Source of the DNA: Streptococcus sp. A12
GTDB taxonomy: Bacteria; Bacillota; Bacilli; Lactobacillales; Streptococcaceae
Reading direction: 5' to 3'
Assembly (NCBI RefSeq): GCF_905372335.1
Contig: NZ_CAJPOU010000013.1
Location: 1-41,588, forward strand
Length of the DNA stretch: 41,588 bases
Shown here: positions 7,609 to 14,253 of the stretch, piece after piece
How positions within the stretch are numbered: the stretch's first letter is position 1
How the letters are laid out: the number at the start of each line of letters is the position of its first letter
Made by a program: the position numbers and the translations under genes
Notes under the pieces: generated by a model
The model's database searches: none
Told to the model about the DNA's origin: nothing
What the model saw: the letters and a program-made list of their open reading frames with translations, nothing else

Positions 7609-8421
7609 TTAATTTCCTTGGTCCAGACTTTGGACAGTGAGGTAGGCTTGGTAGATCAAGAAGAGTCCTACTGCTGTCAAGAATGGAATAGCGAGAGGGA
7701 GTTCTGTCTCGATTTGGCCAAATGGTGAATTACCAACAAAGTGAAGGCCAAAACCAGATACAAAATAGAACCAACCCGTCAGCATCAACTCCTTGCGACC
7801 TTTTGTCGCTTGAAGGATCAAGTAGAGACCCACCATGAAGAGGGCTGTGTAGACCCAGTGTGATACGACCCCATTCATAATCCGACCTAGAATGCCAGAT
7901 ACTGCGTAAGAGAAACCTTCTGGCATGTCTTGACGGATATAGGCAAAGTCCTCCACAATCTGGAAACCAAGACCAGATGCAATCGCTAAAAGGAAGATGG
8001 ATTTGATCCGACGTACATTGAACAAGTAGAGGACAAAGAAGATCGGAATCAACTTGAAGGGTTCCTCAAAGAGAGGGCCTGCGATGGCACTCTCATACTG
8101 GTTCCAAAAGTCGCTATTAGGCGCTACCGCTTGAATCATCTCGTGGAAATAGGTATTGGCAAAACTAGACAACCAACCTGCGATAAATCCCCCACCTAGA
8201 AGAGAAAAAAGAACCGGAATCCAAGACAACTTCCACTTCTTGGCGAAATGAAAGAGAGCCCAAACAGCAGGAATCGCATAAACTAGGAGCAAGAGGACAG
8301 AGATACCAATGATTCCATACTGGCTGCCTGTCATCCAACCAGCTGTGATAGACTGCGTCTCATAGGCCAGACCAATCGAGAGCAAAAATAAAAATAGAAA
8401 CAAAATCGATTTGCGTTTCAT
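7609..8421 (-). CDS. PrsW-family intramembrane metalloprotease
   Basis: 270-residue polytopic membrane protein with about eight hydrophobic segments. The family's active-site motifs are present in order: FEEPFK (EExxK, Glu119/Glu120/Lys123), IVED (Glu157) after a GLGFQ segment, HWVYT (His188) and GLHFVGN (His227). PrsW proteins cleave membrane substrates in regulated proteolysis; the substrate here is unknown. The ATG at 8421 follows GAAAGG; a longer in-frame start (8493) lacks one. It stands alone, convergent with mnmE and next to the CRISPR remnant. Confidence 0.85.
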   Translation of the reverse strand: MKRKSILFLFLFLLSIGLAYETQSITAGWMTGSQYGIIGISVLLLLVYAIPAVWALFHFAKKWKLSWIPVLFSLLGGGFIAGWLSSFANTYFHEMIQAVAPNSDFWNQYESAIAGPLFEEPFKLIPIFFVLYLFNVRRIKSIFLLAIASGLGFQIVEDFAYIRQDMPEGFSYAVSGILGRIMNGVVSHWVYTALFMVGLYLILQATKGRKELMLTGWFYFVSGFGLHFVGNSPFGQIETELPLAIPFLTAVGLFLIYQAYLTVQSLDQGN

Positions 8422-8563
8422 AAAAAACCTTTCTTTAAAACAATTAAAAAGGCTGGAAGACCAGTCTTTTTGTCTATATGGATATTGTAACAATAAAAGC
8501 TTAAAAAAACAATAAATGGCTACGGGTAATAGAGACTGCTAGTGACTGCAAATTATTGAAGGC

Positions 8564-8665
8564 ATTTTGGGACCATTCGAAACAACACAGCTTTAAAACG
8601 GTGATGTTTGGATGGATTGGATGTGTATTGTTTTGGGACCATTCGAAACAACACAGCTCTAAAAC
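8564..8665 (-). CRISPR. CRISPR remnant A: two repeats of S. thermophilus CRISPR3/S. pyogenes class, one 30-bp spacer
   Basis: Two 36-bp repeats (8564-8599 and 8630-8665) flank a 30-bp spacer (8600-8629). On the minus strand the repeat begins GTTTTAGAGCTGTGTTGTTT and ends GGTCCCAAAAC, one base off the S. thermophilus CRISPR3 repeat as I remember it. The leader-distal copy (8564) has two substitutions, including its last base, as terminal repeats usually do. No leader of its own is visible: on the leader side it abuts 37 bp (8666-8702) and then a repeat of a different class. Confidence 0.92.
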
Positions 8666-8702
8666 TCACTCAACCTCCTCAACTTCCATTCCCTCGCATT
8701 CA

Positions 8703-8804
8703 GTTGTACAGTTACTTAAATCTTGAGAGTACAAAAACTCTTAGCCATTATTCCGCTACCACTGCAGGGTTGTACAGTTACTTAAATCTTGAGAGTACAA
8801 AAAC
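8703..8804 (-). CRISPR. CRISPR remnant B: two repeats of S. thermophilus CRISPR1 class, one 30-bp spacer
   Basis: Two identical 36-bp repeats (8703-8738 and 8769-8804) around a 30-bp spacer (8739-8768). On the minus strand the repeat runs GTTTTTGTACTCTCAAGATT then TAAGTAACTGTACAAC, the classic CRISPR1 II-A repeat. The leader (8805-8873) adjoins it on the right. The neighbouring cas9 and csn2 fragments are of the same St1 type, so this is the native array of the ruined cas operon. Confidence 0.95.
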
Positions 8805-8871
8805 CTCAAATTCGTCAATTTTGGTTTTTGTAGCTCAAAACCATTATAAAGTCTTAGACATAACTCGTCAA
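8805..8871 (-). promoter_or_regulatory. CRISPR leader with integration anchor and pre-crRNA promoter
   Basis: The seven bases touching the first CRISPR1-class repeat read ATTTGAG (8805-8811), the leader-anchoring sequence known for many II-A arrays. Within the leader is a near-consensus promoter: -35 TTGACG (8866-8871), 17-bp spacer, -10 TATAAT (8843-8848), pointing into the array. The -35 lies just after the csn2 stop (8874). Transcription of the remnant is therefore plausible. Confidence 0.75.
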
Positions 8872-8873
8872 TA

Positions 8874-9137
8874 CTATTCTTCTAAATACTTCAATAACAT
8901 TGGGTTGACTGGTTCAATATGGAATTTTATTTTCATTTCATACTGGTACAAATTGTTTAATATTCTCAATGCTACTTGATCCTCAATTGATAAACTCATA
9001 TGAAGAATGTCAGAACTAAATAAATAAGGTCCAATCTTCCTTAAAGATGATAAAAACTCTTGTTTATTAGGTATTTGATTTATTGGATATTGATTAGTAA
9101 AACGATCATACATAAATTCTAAAGAATAAAAATGTTT
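8874..9137 (-). pseudogene. csn2: csn2 remnant (C-terminal part, long St1-type Csn2)
   Basis: The frame ending in TAG at 8874 encodes about 88 residues (from HFYSLEFMYDRF through RKIGPYLFSSDI to NNLYQYEMKIKF and the end). I recognise this as the C-terminal region of the long Csn2 of S. thermophilus CRISPR1-type systems, a spacer-acquisition protein. It occupies the expected csn2 place, directly before the leader. All N-terminal sequence is missing: upstream the DNA turns into cas9 sequence in another frame around 9135-9150. A fused frame from ATG at 9161 could make a 95-residue peptide, but it cannot be a working Csn2. Family identity is from memory of homologues. Confidence 0.7.
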
Positions 9138-10070
9138 TAGCTGTTTTCGCATACTCGACAATTATCTTCTTTTGTTCCTCACTCAATTTCTTGGTTTCTG
9201 TTGGAACTGTTAAATTATTTAAATCATTTAGTAAGTTAAACTCTTGAGCAGTATAGGAAGCTTTTGAAGCACGATATTCATCAGGATAAAATGTACATTT
9301 ACCAATTAAAATACCAAAAATATTATCTAGGGTAGTTCCATCTGTTCTATAACGTCCATAATCGGTTCGTGATTTTTCATTCCCTGGACCATGGTAGTAT
9401 TTTCATTTTCCCGTTAGTATTGTTAAATAGTCTTCTATAAACTCATCTGTAATCTTATTATTGAATTCTTGCTGTTTTCTAAGAATTCTTTCTGCTTCTT
9501 TTCTATAAGCAGATATTGAAAAAACATTGATCAATCGGCGTTTTCACCATTTTCTACTACAGTGAAATCCCCTCTAAGCTGACCATATTTTTCGAAACGA
9601 TCTAGTTGAATTTGACCAGGTGTTTTTTCAGCAAGTAATTTTCTATTTTCTTCAACTGCTTTACCGTAATCAGACGATACTGTACCGCCATCCTCAGAAG
9701 CATCATCCAAATAGCTAATACCACGTCTCTTAACAATATTCTTTAAAGCGATAAACAACTCTTCATTAGTTAATTGATCATCCAACCCTTGTACACGAAG
9801 TTGATAAGGATTTAGATTAATTGACACCTTAGAGAAATCAGTTAACAAACCAAAGTCTTCAAATAAATCATGAAGACGAACACTACGATGTTTTTTCCGA
9901 CGATTTAATCGTCTAGCCTGTCTACTAGTCCTTCTCTCAACATTATTGTCAGCTGTTGCAGCTGGGAAAAGACGAGAATTTGCATGAATAATTTCACCAG
10001 TATCTTTCTTTAGAATACCTACACCAACTGAAGCAACACCTATGTCTAAGCCCAAAACTAAACCATTCAC
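9138..10070 (-). pseudogene. cas9: cas9 remnant (N-terminal ~310 codons of St1-type Cas9, three lesions)
   Basis: The translation begins NGLVLGLDIGVASVGVGILK, the RuvC-I motif with its catalytic Asp, followed by the arginine-rich bridge helix (RRTSRQARRLNRRKKHR) and REC sequence (PYQLRVQGL, RRGISYLDDASEDGG, TPGQIQLDRFEKYGQLRGDF), closely resembling S. thermophilus CRISPR1 Cas9. Lesions: (1) one base is missing in an A-run near 9541-9546, so the first frame stops at 9531 while the next frame continues RRLINVFSISAYRKEAERIL; (2) TGA replaces an Arg codon in the LTGK-R-KYYHGPGNE segment near 9404; (3) everything after the TETKKLS...KKIIVEYAKTAKT segment is gone and csn2 follows. Start taken as GTG at 10070, seven bases after AGGAGG; TTG at 10076 is an alternative. 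Confidence 0.93.
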
Positions 10071-10182
10071 AATCAAACCTCCTATTGATTATTATATTAA
10101 TACAATTTTACCCCTTCCCTCCTAAAAAATCAATTCATTATATGGAGGTATTCAATTTTTTTGACTTTAAATTTAAACACAA

Positions 10183-10210
10183 AAAGGAACTCGCATGCAC
10201 GAGTTCCTTT
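10183..10210 (-). terminator. Terminator downstream of tRNA-Arg
   Basis: Stem AAAGGAACTCG / CGAGTTCCTTT with a small TGCATG loop; on the minus strand it ends in TTTTTGTG. Apart from this hairpin I see no gene in 10084-10311. Confidence 0.8.
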
Positions 10211-10311
10211 AAAAGGTGGATAAACTATTTTTATATAAATTTTTCTGTAAGGAAAGTCTCGAAAAAAAGAATCTCTATTCAAATAGAAAATCCCTCATCG
10301 TCATAAATTTA

Positions 10312-10383
10312 TGTCCCCTGCCGGAATCGAACCAGCAACTACTCCTTAGGAGGGAGTTGTTATATCCATTGAACTAAGGGGAC
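10312..10383 (-). tRNA. tRNA-Arg (anticodon CCU)
   Basis: Minus-strand acceptor arms GTCCCCT / AGGGGAC (7 bp), discriminator A, anticodon stem ACTCC / GGAGT with loop CTCCTAA (anticodon CCT, reads AGG), and a T arm containing GGTTCGATTCC. The 3' CCA is not encoded. It lies just after the rplS terminator and has its own terminator downstream. Confidence 0.93.
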
Positions 10384-10385
10384 CT

Positions 10386-10416
10386 ATAAAAAAGAAGCGA
10401 GATCACTCCCGCCTCC
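10386..10416 (-). terminator. Terminator after rplS
   Basis: Minus-strand stem GAGGCGGGA / TCTCGCTTC (two G-U pairs), loop GTGA, followed by six T residues, 10 bases after the rplS stop. Confidence 0.8.
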
Positions 10417-10425
10417 TTGTTCGTC

Positions 10426-10773
10426 TTAACGACGGATTTCTTTAATACGAGCTGCTTTACCTTGCAATGCACGAAGGTAGTACAATTTCGCACGACGTAC
10501 TTTACCGTAACGTACAACTTCAATCTTTTCTACACGTGGAGTGTGTACTGGGAATGTACGTTCAACACCGACACCGTTAGAGATTTTACGAACAGTGTAC
10601 ATTTCAGTGTGTCCTTGACCTTTACGAGCGATAACAACGCCTTCAAAGATCTGGATACGTTCACGAGATCCTTCGACAACTTTCGCGTGTACACGAACAG
10701 TGTCACCAGGACGGAATGCAGGGATATCAGTACGAAGTTGACCTTCAGTCAAGCTTTGGATTAATGGATTCAT
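10426..10773 (-). CDS. rplS: 50S ribosomal protein L19
   Basis: 115 residues, the normal length, starting MNPLIQSLTEGQLRTDIPAF and including VRVHAKVVEG, RIQIFEGVVIARKG and the basic C-terminus RRAKLYYLRAL...IKEIRR. L19 sits at the 30S-50S interface and helps form an intersubunit bridge. The ATG at 10773 follows AGGAGA. It is monocistronic with a consensus-like promoter, an approximately 80-base structured leader and a terminator. Confidence 0.98.
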   Translation of the reverse strand: MNPLIQSLTEGQLRTDIPAFRPGDTVRVHAKVVEGSRERIQIFEGVVIARKGQGHTEMYTVRKISNGVGVERTFPVHTPRVEKIEVVRYGKVRRAKLYYLRALQGKAARIKEIRR

Positions 10774-10853
10774 TTTATTCTCCTATCTTCGTCAATCTTG
10801 AGGGCTACTCCCCCAGCGGATAAACTGTATTTTTGTGCTTCCATTACGCACAA
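10774..10853 (-). ncRNA. rplS leader (candidate L19 autoregulatory leader)
   Basis: The transcribed leader contains the pairing TTTGTGC / GCACAAA (around 10832-10855) and a GGGGGAGTAGCCCTC stem-like segment (10799-10816) just before the ribosome site. Firmicute rplS genes are known to carry an L19 leader thought to bind the product; matching to that family is by position and partial structure only. Confidence 0.5.
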
Positions 10854-10858
10854 AGTTT

Positions 10859-10887
10859 ATAATACCAAAAGAATGTCCGTTTGTAAA
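10859..10887 (-). promoter_or_regulatory. rplS promoter
   Basis: -35 TTTACA (10882-10887), 17-bp spacer, -10 TATTAT (10859-10864) with an extended TGG. The -35 lies directly after the CLC stop codon. Confidence 0.8.
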
Positions 10888-10890
10888 GGA

Positions 10891-12102
10891 TTATTGCAAC
10901 TTTTTCGCAACTTTTTGCCCACCATAGATAGACAATGATGGTAAGAGATGCGTAGCGACCAGACAGCCTAGGAGAAAAGCCGGCCAATGCTGGAAGCCAA
11001 AGACCTCACACCCGATCAAGATGGGGCCAATCGTCGTCGAGGTTGCCCCTGCAAAGACTGCAGCATAGCCCAAGGCCGCTACTAGATAAACCGGAAGTCC
11101 AAAGAAAGGAGCTAGCCAGACACCTAGACTTGCCCCAATAGAAAAGAGCGGGGTCACTTCTCCTCCCTTATAGCCTGCCGCTATGGTCGTCACCGTAAAG
11201 AGGAGCTTAAGGATCCAGTCTGCTCCAGTGATCAAGCTCTTCCCATCAGCTCCCGCAAAACTTTGGGAGATCAAATTGGTCCCCAGTCCTGTATAGCGAC
11301 CTGTCCCTATCAGATACAAGAGGACACTCAGTCCTAGACCGACCACTCCAATCCGCATATAGGGATTGGCAAAGGTCTTGGCAAAGCTAATTTTTAACTG
11401 CCCCAAAAGATAGGCAAAGAGCTTACCTGTCAGACCAAAGATGACTCCTAAGACCAGCAACTTCAAGATCACTTGAGGCGATAAGGAAAGCTTGTCTGAA
11501 ATGACCTGGGTGAACTTCTCTAGCCCCAAGGTATGAGAGGTCCAATTAGCGACAAAGGCTGCAATGGTCGCAGGATAGAGAGCCCGCCACTCCAGTCTTC
11601 CAACCACTAAGACCTCCATAGCAAAGAAAATGGCGGCTAGAGGCGTCTGAAAGAGCCCACCAAAACCAGCAGCCATCCCAGTGACCAAATAGATCCGTGA
11701 AGCATCTGGGCCAAGTCCATCTCTTCGTAGAGCATGGGCCACTGTCCCACCGAGCTGGACCGCCACTCCTTCGCGACCAGCGGATCCACCAAAGAGATGC
11801 GTCATCCAAGTGGAGAGGATGGTCAAGGGGATCAAGCGCTTGGGAATGTTTTTCTCCCTTCCCTCACCCACTTCAAAGAGAAGTTCCATCCCTTTTTGAC
11901 TCTTGCCACCATAGGTGCGATTGAGATAGGTGATCAAGATACCTGCTAGAGCCAGAAAGGGCAAGAGATATAGGAGATAGTCTGTACGAACTTCTCCAAT
12001 CCCGATCAAGACACGGCCAAAAAGGGTATCAATCACCCCAACGATCGCTCCGATCATGAGGGCATCTAGGGTATACACTAAGGTTCTTTTACTCATCGTC
12101 AT
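10891..12102 (-). CDS. CLC-family transporter, probable fluoride/proton antiporter (EriC type)
   Basis: 403-residue polytopic membrane protein without CBS domains. The gating loop reads GGSAGREGVAVQLGG (105-119, Glu111): the usual GREGP proline is replaced by Val and followed by AVQ, as in fluoride-selective CLC proteins such as that of Enterococcus casseliflavus. GYKGGEVTPLFSIG marks the second ion-binding loop. I recall paired eriC fluoride exporters near rplS in S. mutans, which supports the call; chloride transport cannot be excluded. The gene starts eight bases after the chorismate mutase stop and forms an operon with it. ATG 12102 is chosen; 12096 is an in-frame alternative. Confidence 0.85.
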   Translation of the reverse strand: MTMSKRTLVYTLDALMIGAIVGVIDTLFGRVLIGIGEVRTDYLLYLLPFLALAGILITYLNRTYGGKSQKGMELLFEVGEGREKNIPKRLIPLTILSTWMTHLFGGSAGREGVAVQLGGTVAHALRRDGLGPDASRIYLVTGMAAGFGGLFQTPLAAIFFAMEVLVVGRLEWRALYPATIAAFVANWTSHTLGLEKFTQVISDKLSLSPQVILKLLVLGVIFGLTGKLFAYLLGQLKISFAKTFANPYMRIGVVGLGLSVLLYLIGTGRYTGLGTNLISQSFAGADGKSLITGADWILKLLFTVTTIAAGYKGGEVTPLFSIGASLGVWLAPFFGLPVYLVAALGYAAVFAGATSTTIGPILIGCEVFGFQHWPAFLLGCLVATHLLPSLSIYGGQKVAKKLQ

Positions 12103-12110
12103 CTCAGCAC

Positions 12111-12383
12111 CTAGTCCGCATCTAATTGATCGGCTTGGTAGCCTCTGGAGCGCTTCATCAAATCCCGATAAGTGGAAAGGATGGTCTCTTCATAGCGTTT
12201 TTCTTGTACCAAGCTGGCTACATTGGCTAAGACCTCATCTTCTCTAGCCCGGTCCAAGACTGGGTTTTGATGGGTTTCTTTGTAGCGAATGACACCTTCC
12301 ACACAGTGCATCCGGCGTTCTAACAGACGGACCAATTCTTTATCAATGCTATCAATCTCTTGGCGAATCTTCTCTAGTTCCAT
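12111..12383 (-). CDS. Chorismate mutase, AroQ class (CM type 2)
   Basis: 90 residues, all helical in character, with the monofunctional AroQ fold signature: MELEKIRQEIDSIDKELVRL at the start, then LLERRMHCVEGVIRYKE (active-site Arg/Lys) and DRAREDEVLANV. It converts chorismate to prephenate for Phe/Tyr synthesis, in the cytosol. The ATG at 12383 follows AAGGAGG. It is the first gene of a two-gene unit with the CLC/fluoride transporter, a pairing conserved in streptococci without obvious metabolic logic. Confidence 0.9.
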   Translation of the reverse strand: MELEKIRQEIDSIDKELVRLLERRMHCVEGVIRYKETHQNPVLDRAREDEVLANVASLVQEKRYEETILSTYRDLMKRSRGYQADQLDAD

Positions 12384-12472
12384 ACACTGGCCTCCTTACT
12401 TTTTGCTACCCATTTTATCAAATATCGGGCAATCTTACTAGCCCTATTCAGCTATTGAAGGATTTCAACCAT

Positions 12473-12503
12473 AAAAAAGTGCCTGCAACATGCAAACACC
12501 TTT
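12473..12503 (-). terminator. Terminator after the flavodoxin gene
   Basis: Stem GTGTTTGCA / TGCAGGCAC (two G-U pairs) with loop TGT, followed by TTTTTT on the minus strand. Confidence 0.85.
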
Positions 12504-12515
12504 CTTAGCTATGGA

Positions 12516-12959
12516 TTAGCCCACTTTTGCTACGACTTCTTCTGCAAAAGCTTCTAATTTTTCAATATCTTCATCTTCAGCTGACAAGTCTACCTTGACG
12601 CACTCAGAACCTTTGACCGCACCAGTCGCTGCAAAGACACGATCAAAGTCATCGACTGCCTTACAGAACTCGTCGTAGAAGGTATCACCGGATCCAACAA
12701 CACCGTAGATCTTACCATTCAAGTCAAGACCCGCTAAGTCTTCATAAAAGTCTACGATTTCATCAGGAAGCTCACCATCACCGTAGGTATAGGTCGCTAC
12801 GACTGCAATATCAGCTTCAAGAAAGTCCTCTGCGTCTACTGTTGTACATTCGTCGACTTCTACCTCGACACCAAGATCACGAAACTTATCTGCTACGATA
12901 TCAGCAATCTCTTCGGTATTTCCTGTCATACTTGCAAAAACAATCTTTGCTAATGTCAT
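12516..12959 (-). CDS. Flavodoxin
   Basis: 147-residue short-chain flavodoxin: FMN-phosphate loop SMTGNTEEIAD (10-20), TYTYGDGELPDE (isoalloxazine loop) and VVGSGDTFYDEFCKAVDDF. It is highly acidic, as expected for an electron carrier, and cytosolic. The ATG at 12959 is preceded by GGAGGG; an upstream in-frame start (12971) would overlap the ribosome site. It is monocistronic with a strong extended -10 promoter (12988-12993), divergent from nrnA. Confidence 0.95.
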   Translation of the reverse strand: MTLAKIVFASMTGNTEEIADIVADKFRDLGVEVEVDECTTVDAEDFLEADIAVVATYTYGDGELPDEIVDFYEDLAGLDLNGKIYGVVGSGDTFYDEFCKAVDDFDRVFAATGAVKGSECVKVDLSAEDEDIEKLEAFAEEVVAKVG

Positions 12960-12987
12960 AATTCCCTCCAAATAATAATCTTATGAC

Positions 12988-12993
12988 ATTATA
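12988..12993 (-). promoter_or_regulatory. Flavodoxin promoter -10
   Basis: TGGTATAAT extended -10 on the minus strand; TGCAAA lies at roughly -35 spacing. Confidence 0.65.
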
Positions 12994-13103
12994 CCACTTT
13001 CGCGCGCATTTTGCATGGGGAAGTACTGGGAGTCTAGCATTGTTCGGAAATTGTCCACCTGAGGCTAGACAACCTTTTTCTTTTCCAAATGACCTCCTTA
13101 TGC

Positions 13104-13109
13104 TAAAAT
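13104..13109 (+). promoter_or_regulatory. nrnA promoter -10
   Basis: TGCTAAAAT extended -10, about 26 bases before the ATG; weak -35. It is divergent from the flavodoxin promoter. Confidence 0.5.
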
Positions 13110-13135
13110 TGAAAGAGAATTAAATGAGGTACTAT

Positions 13136-14074
13136 ATGCAGATCACACAGGACATTTTAGAGAAAATCAACCACTACGATACCATTATCCTTCACCGTCA
13201 TATGAATCCCGATCCGGATGCGATTGGAAGCCAGGTCGGTCTGAAAGAAATCATCCAGACCAACTTTCCAGATAAAAGAGTCCTAGCTACCGGATATAAC
13301 GAGCCGTCACTTGCTTGGATGGCTAGCATGGATACTGTAACAGATGAGGACTATGCAGGTGCCCTAGTCATTGTCTGCGATACTGCCAACACCCCTCGCA
13401 TCGATGATAAACGCTACACGAGCAGCGATTTTCTGATCAAAATCGACCACCATCCAAACGACGATGCCTACGGAGATCTCCTCTGGGTAGACACAGATTC
13501 AAGCTCTACGAGTGAGCTTATCACCCTCTTTGCTCTTGAACAACAGCTTGAGATCAGTCCAGAAGCAGCCCGTCTCCTCTATGCTGGTATTGTCGGAGAC
13601 ACTGGACGCTTCCTCTATCCTTCGACGACCAGCCGGACTTTCGAGATGGTTGCCCACCTTCGTAGCTTTGACTTTGACTTTGCAGGTCTTTCTCGTCAGA
13701 TGGACAGCATGAGCTCCAAGATCGCCAAGCTTCAAGGCTATGTCTATGACCATCTCGAAATCGATGAAAATGGAGCTAGTCGCGTAACCCTGACCCAAGA
13801 GCTCCTCAAACACTACCAAATCACAGATGCCGAGACCGCTGCGATCGTCTCAGCACCTGGTCGGATCGAAGACGTCAGCGTCTGGGCTATCTTTGTCGAG
13901 CAAGCTGATGGTCACTACCGCGTCCGTATGAGAAGTAAGGCTCTGGTGATCAATGAGATTGCAAAACGCCACGATGGTGGAGGCCACCCCCTCGCCAGTG
14001 GAGCCAATTCTTATTCCTTAGAAGAGAACGAGCAAATCTATCGGGAACTACAGGAAGTTGCCAAGGCAAAATAG
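13136..14074 (+). CDS. nrnA: DHH/DHHA1 phosphoesterase, NrnA-like (nanoRNase / pAp phosphatase)
   Basis: 312 residues. DHH-domain metal motifs: LHRHMNPDPDAIGS (19-32), VCDTANTPR and IDHHPNDDAYGD; the C-terminal DHHA1 domain ends with GGGHPLASGA. Family members degrade 2-5-mer RNAs and dephosphorylate pAp, and some cleave pApA; which activity dominates here cannot be read from the sequence. The ATG at 13136 has GAGG six bases upstream; the nearby ATG at 13124 is inside that ribosome site. It is monocistronic, followed by a strong terminator. Confidence 0.88.
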   Translation: MQITQDILEKINHYDTIILHRHMNPDPDAIGSQVGLKEIIQTNFPDKRVLATGYNEPSLAWMASMDTVTDEDYAGALVIVCDTANTPRIDDKRYTSSDFLIKIDHHPNDDAYGDLLWVDTDSSSTSELITLFALEQQLEISPEAARLLYAGIVGDTGRFLYPSTTSRTFEMVAHLRSFDFDFAGLSRQMDSMSSKIAKLQGYVYDHLEIDENGASRVTLTQELLKHYQITDAETAAIVSAPGRIEDVSVWAIFVEQADGHYRVRMRSKALVINEIAKRHDGGGHPLASGANSYSLEENEQIYRELQEVAKAK

Positions 14075-14096
14075 ATAGTGAAAATCAAGCAAGCAG

Positions 14097-14131
14097 GTCA
14101 GTTGTTTCTAGTGGAGACGACTGACTTTTTT
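14097..14131 (+). terminator. Terminator after nrnA
   Basis: Stem GTCAGTTGTTTC / GAGACGACTGAC (G-U pairs included) with loop TAGTG, then six T residues. Confidence 0.9.
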
Positions 14132-14223
14132 CATTTTGAACAAAAAACGAATGAATCTTAATAAAATTTAGAAAAATGTGAACAATTTCTTAAAACTCCA
14201 TTCCAGTTTGAGCTTATTTATGT

Positions 14224-14229
14224 TATAAT
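14224..14229 (+). promoter_or_regulatory. Promoter -10 for the Q/P-repeat membrane protein
   Basis: TGTTATAAT extended -10, 24 bases before the ATG; no good -35. Confidence 0.6.
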
Positions 14230-14253
14230 AATCACAAAAAAAGGAGACCTATT

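Noticed and set aside
8608..8979. A 123-codon plus-strand open frame across the CRISPR repeats
   Set aside because: It is created by the repeats themselves (the same peptide block LYSYLNLESTK appears twice) and has no ribosome site.
10071..10311. Possible tracrRNA upstream of cas9
   Set aside because: I could not find an anti-repeat to either repeat class; the only hairpin is the tRNA terminator. For the CRISPR1 type the tracrRNA would lie in the deleted part.
10312..10383. tRNA-Arg as attachment site for an element carrying the CRISPR locus
   Set aside because: No direct repeat of the tRNA 3' end was found toward 8500 and no integrase is present.
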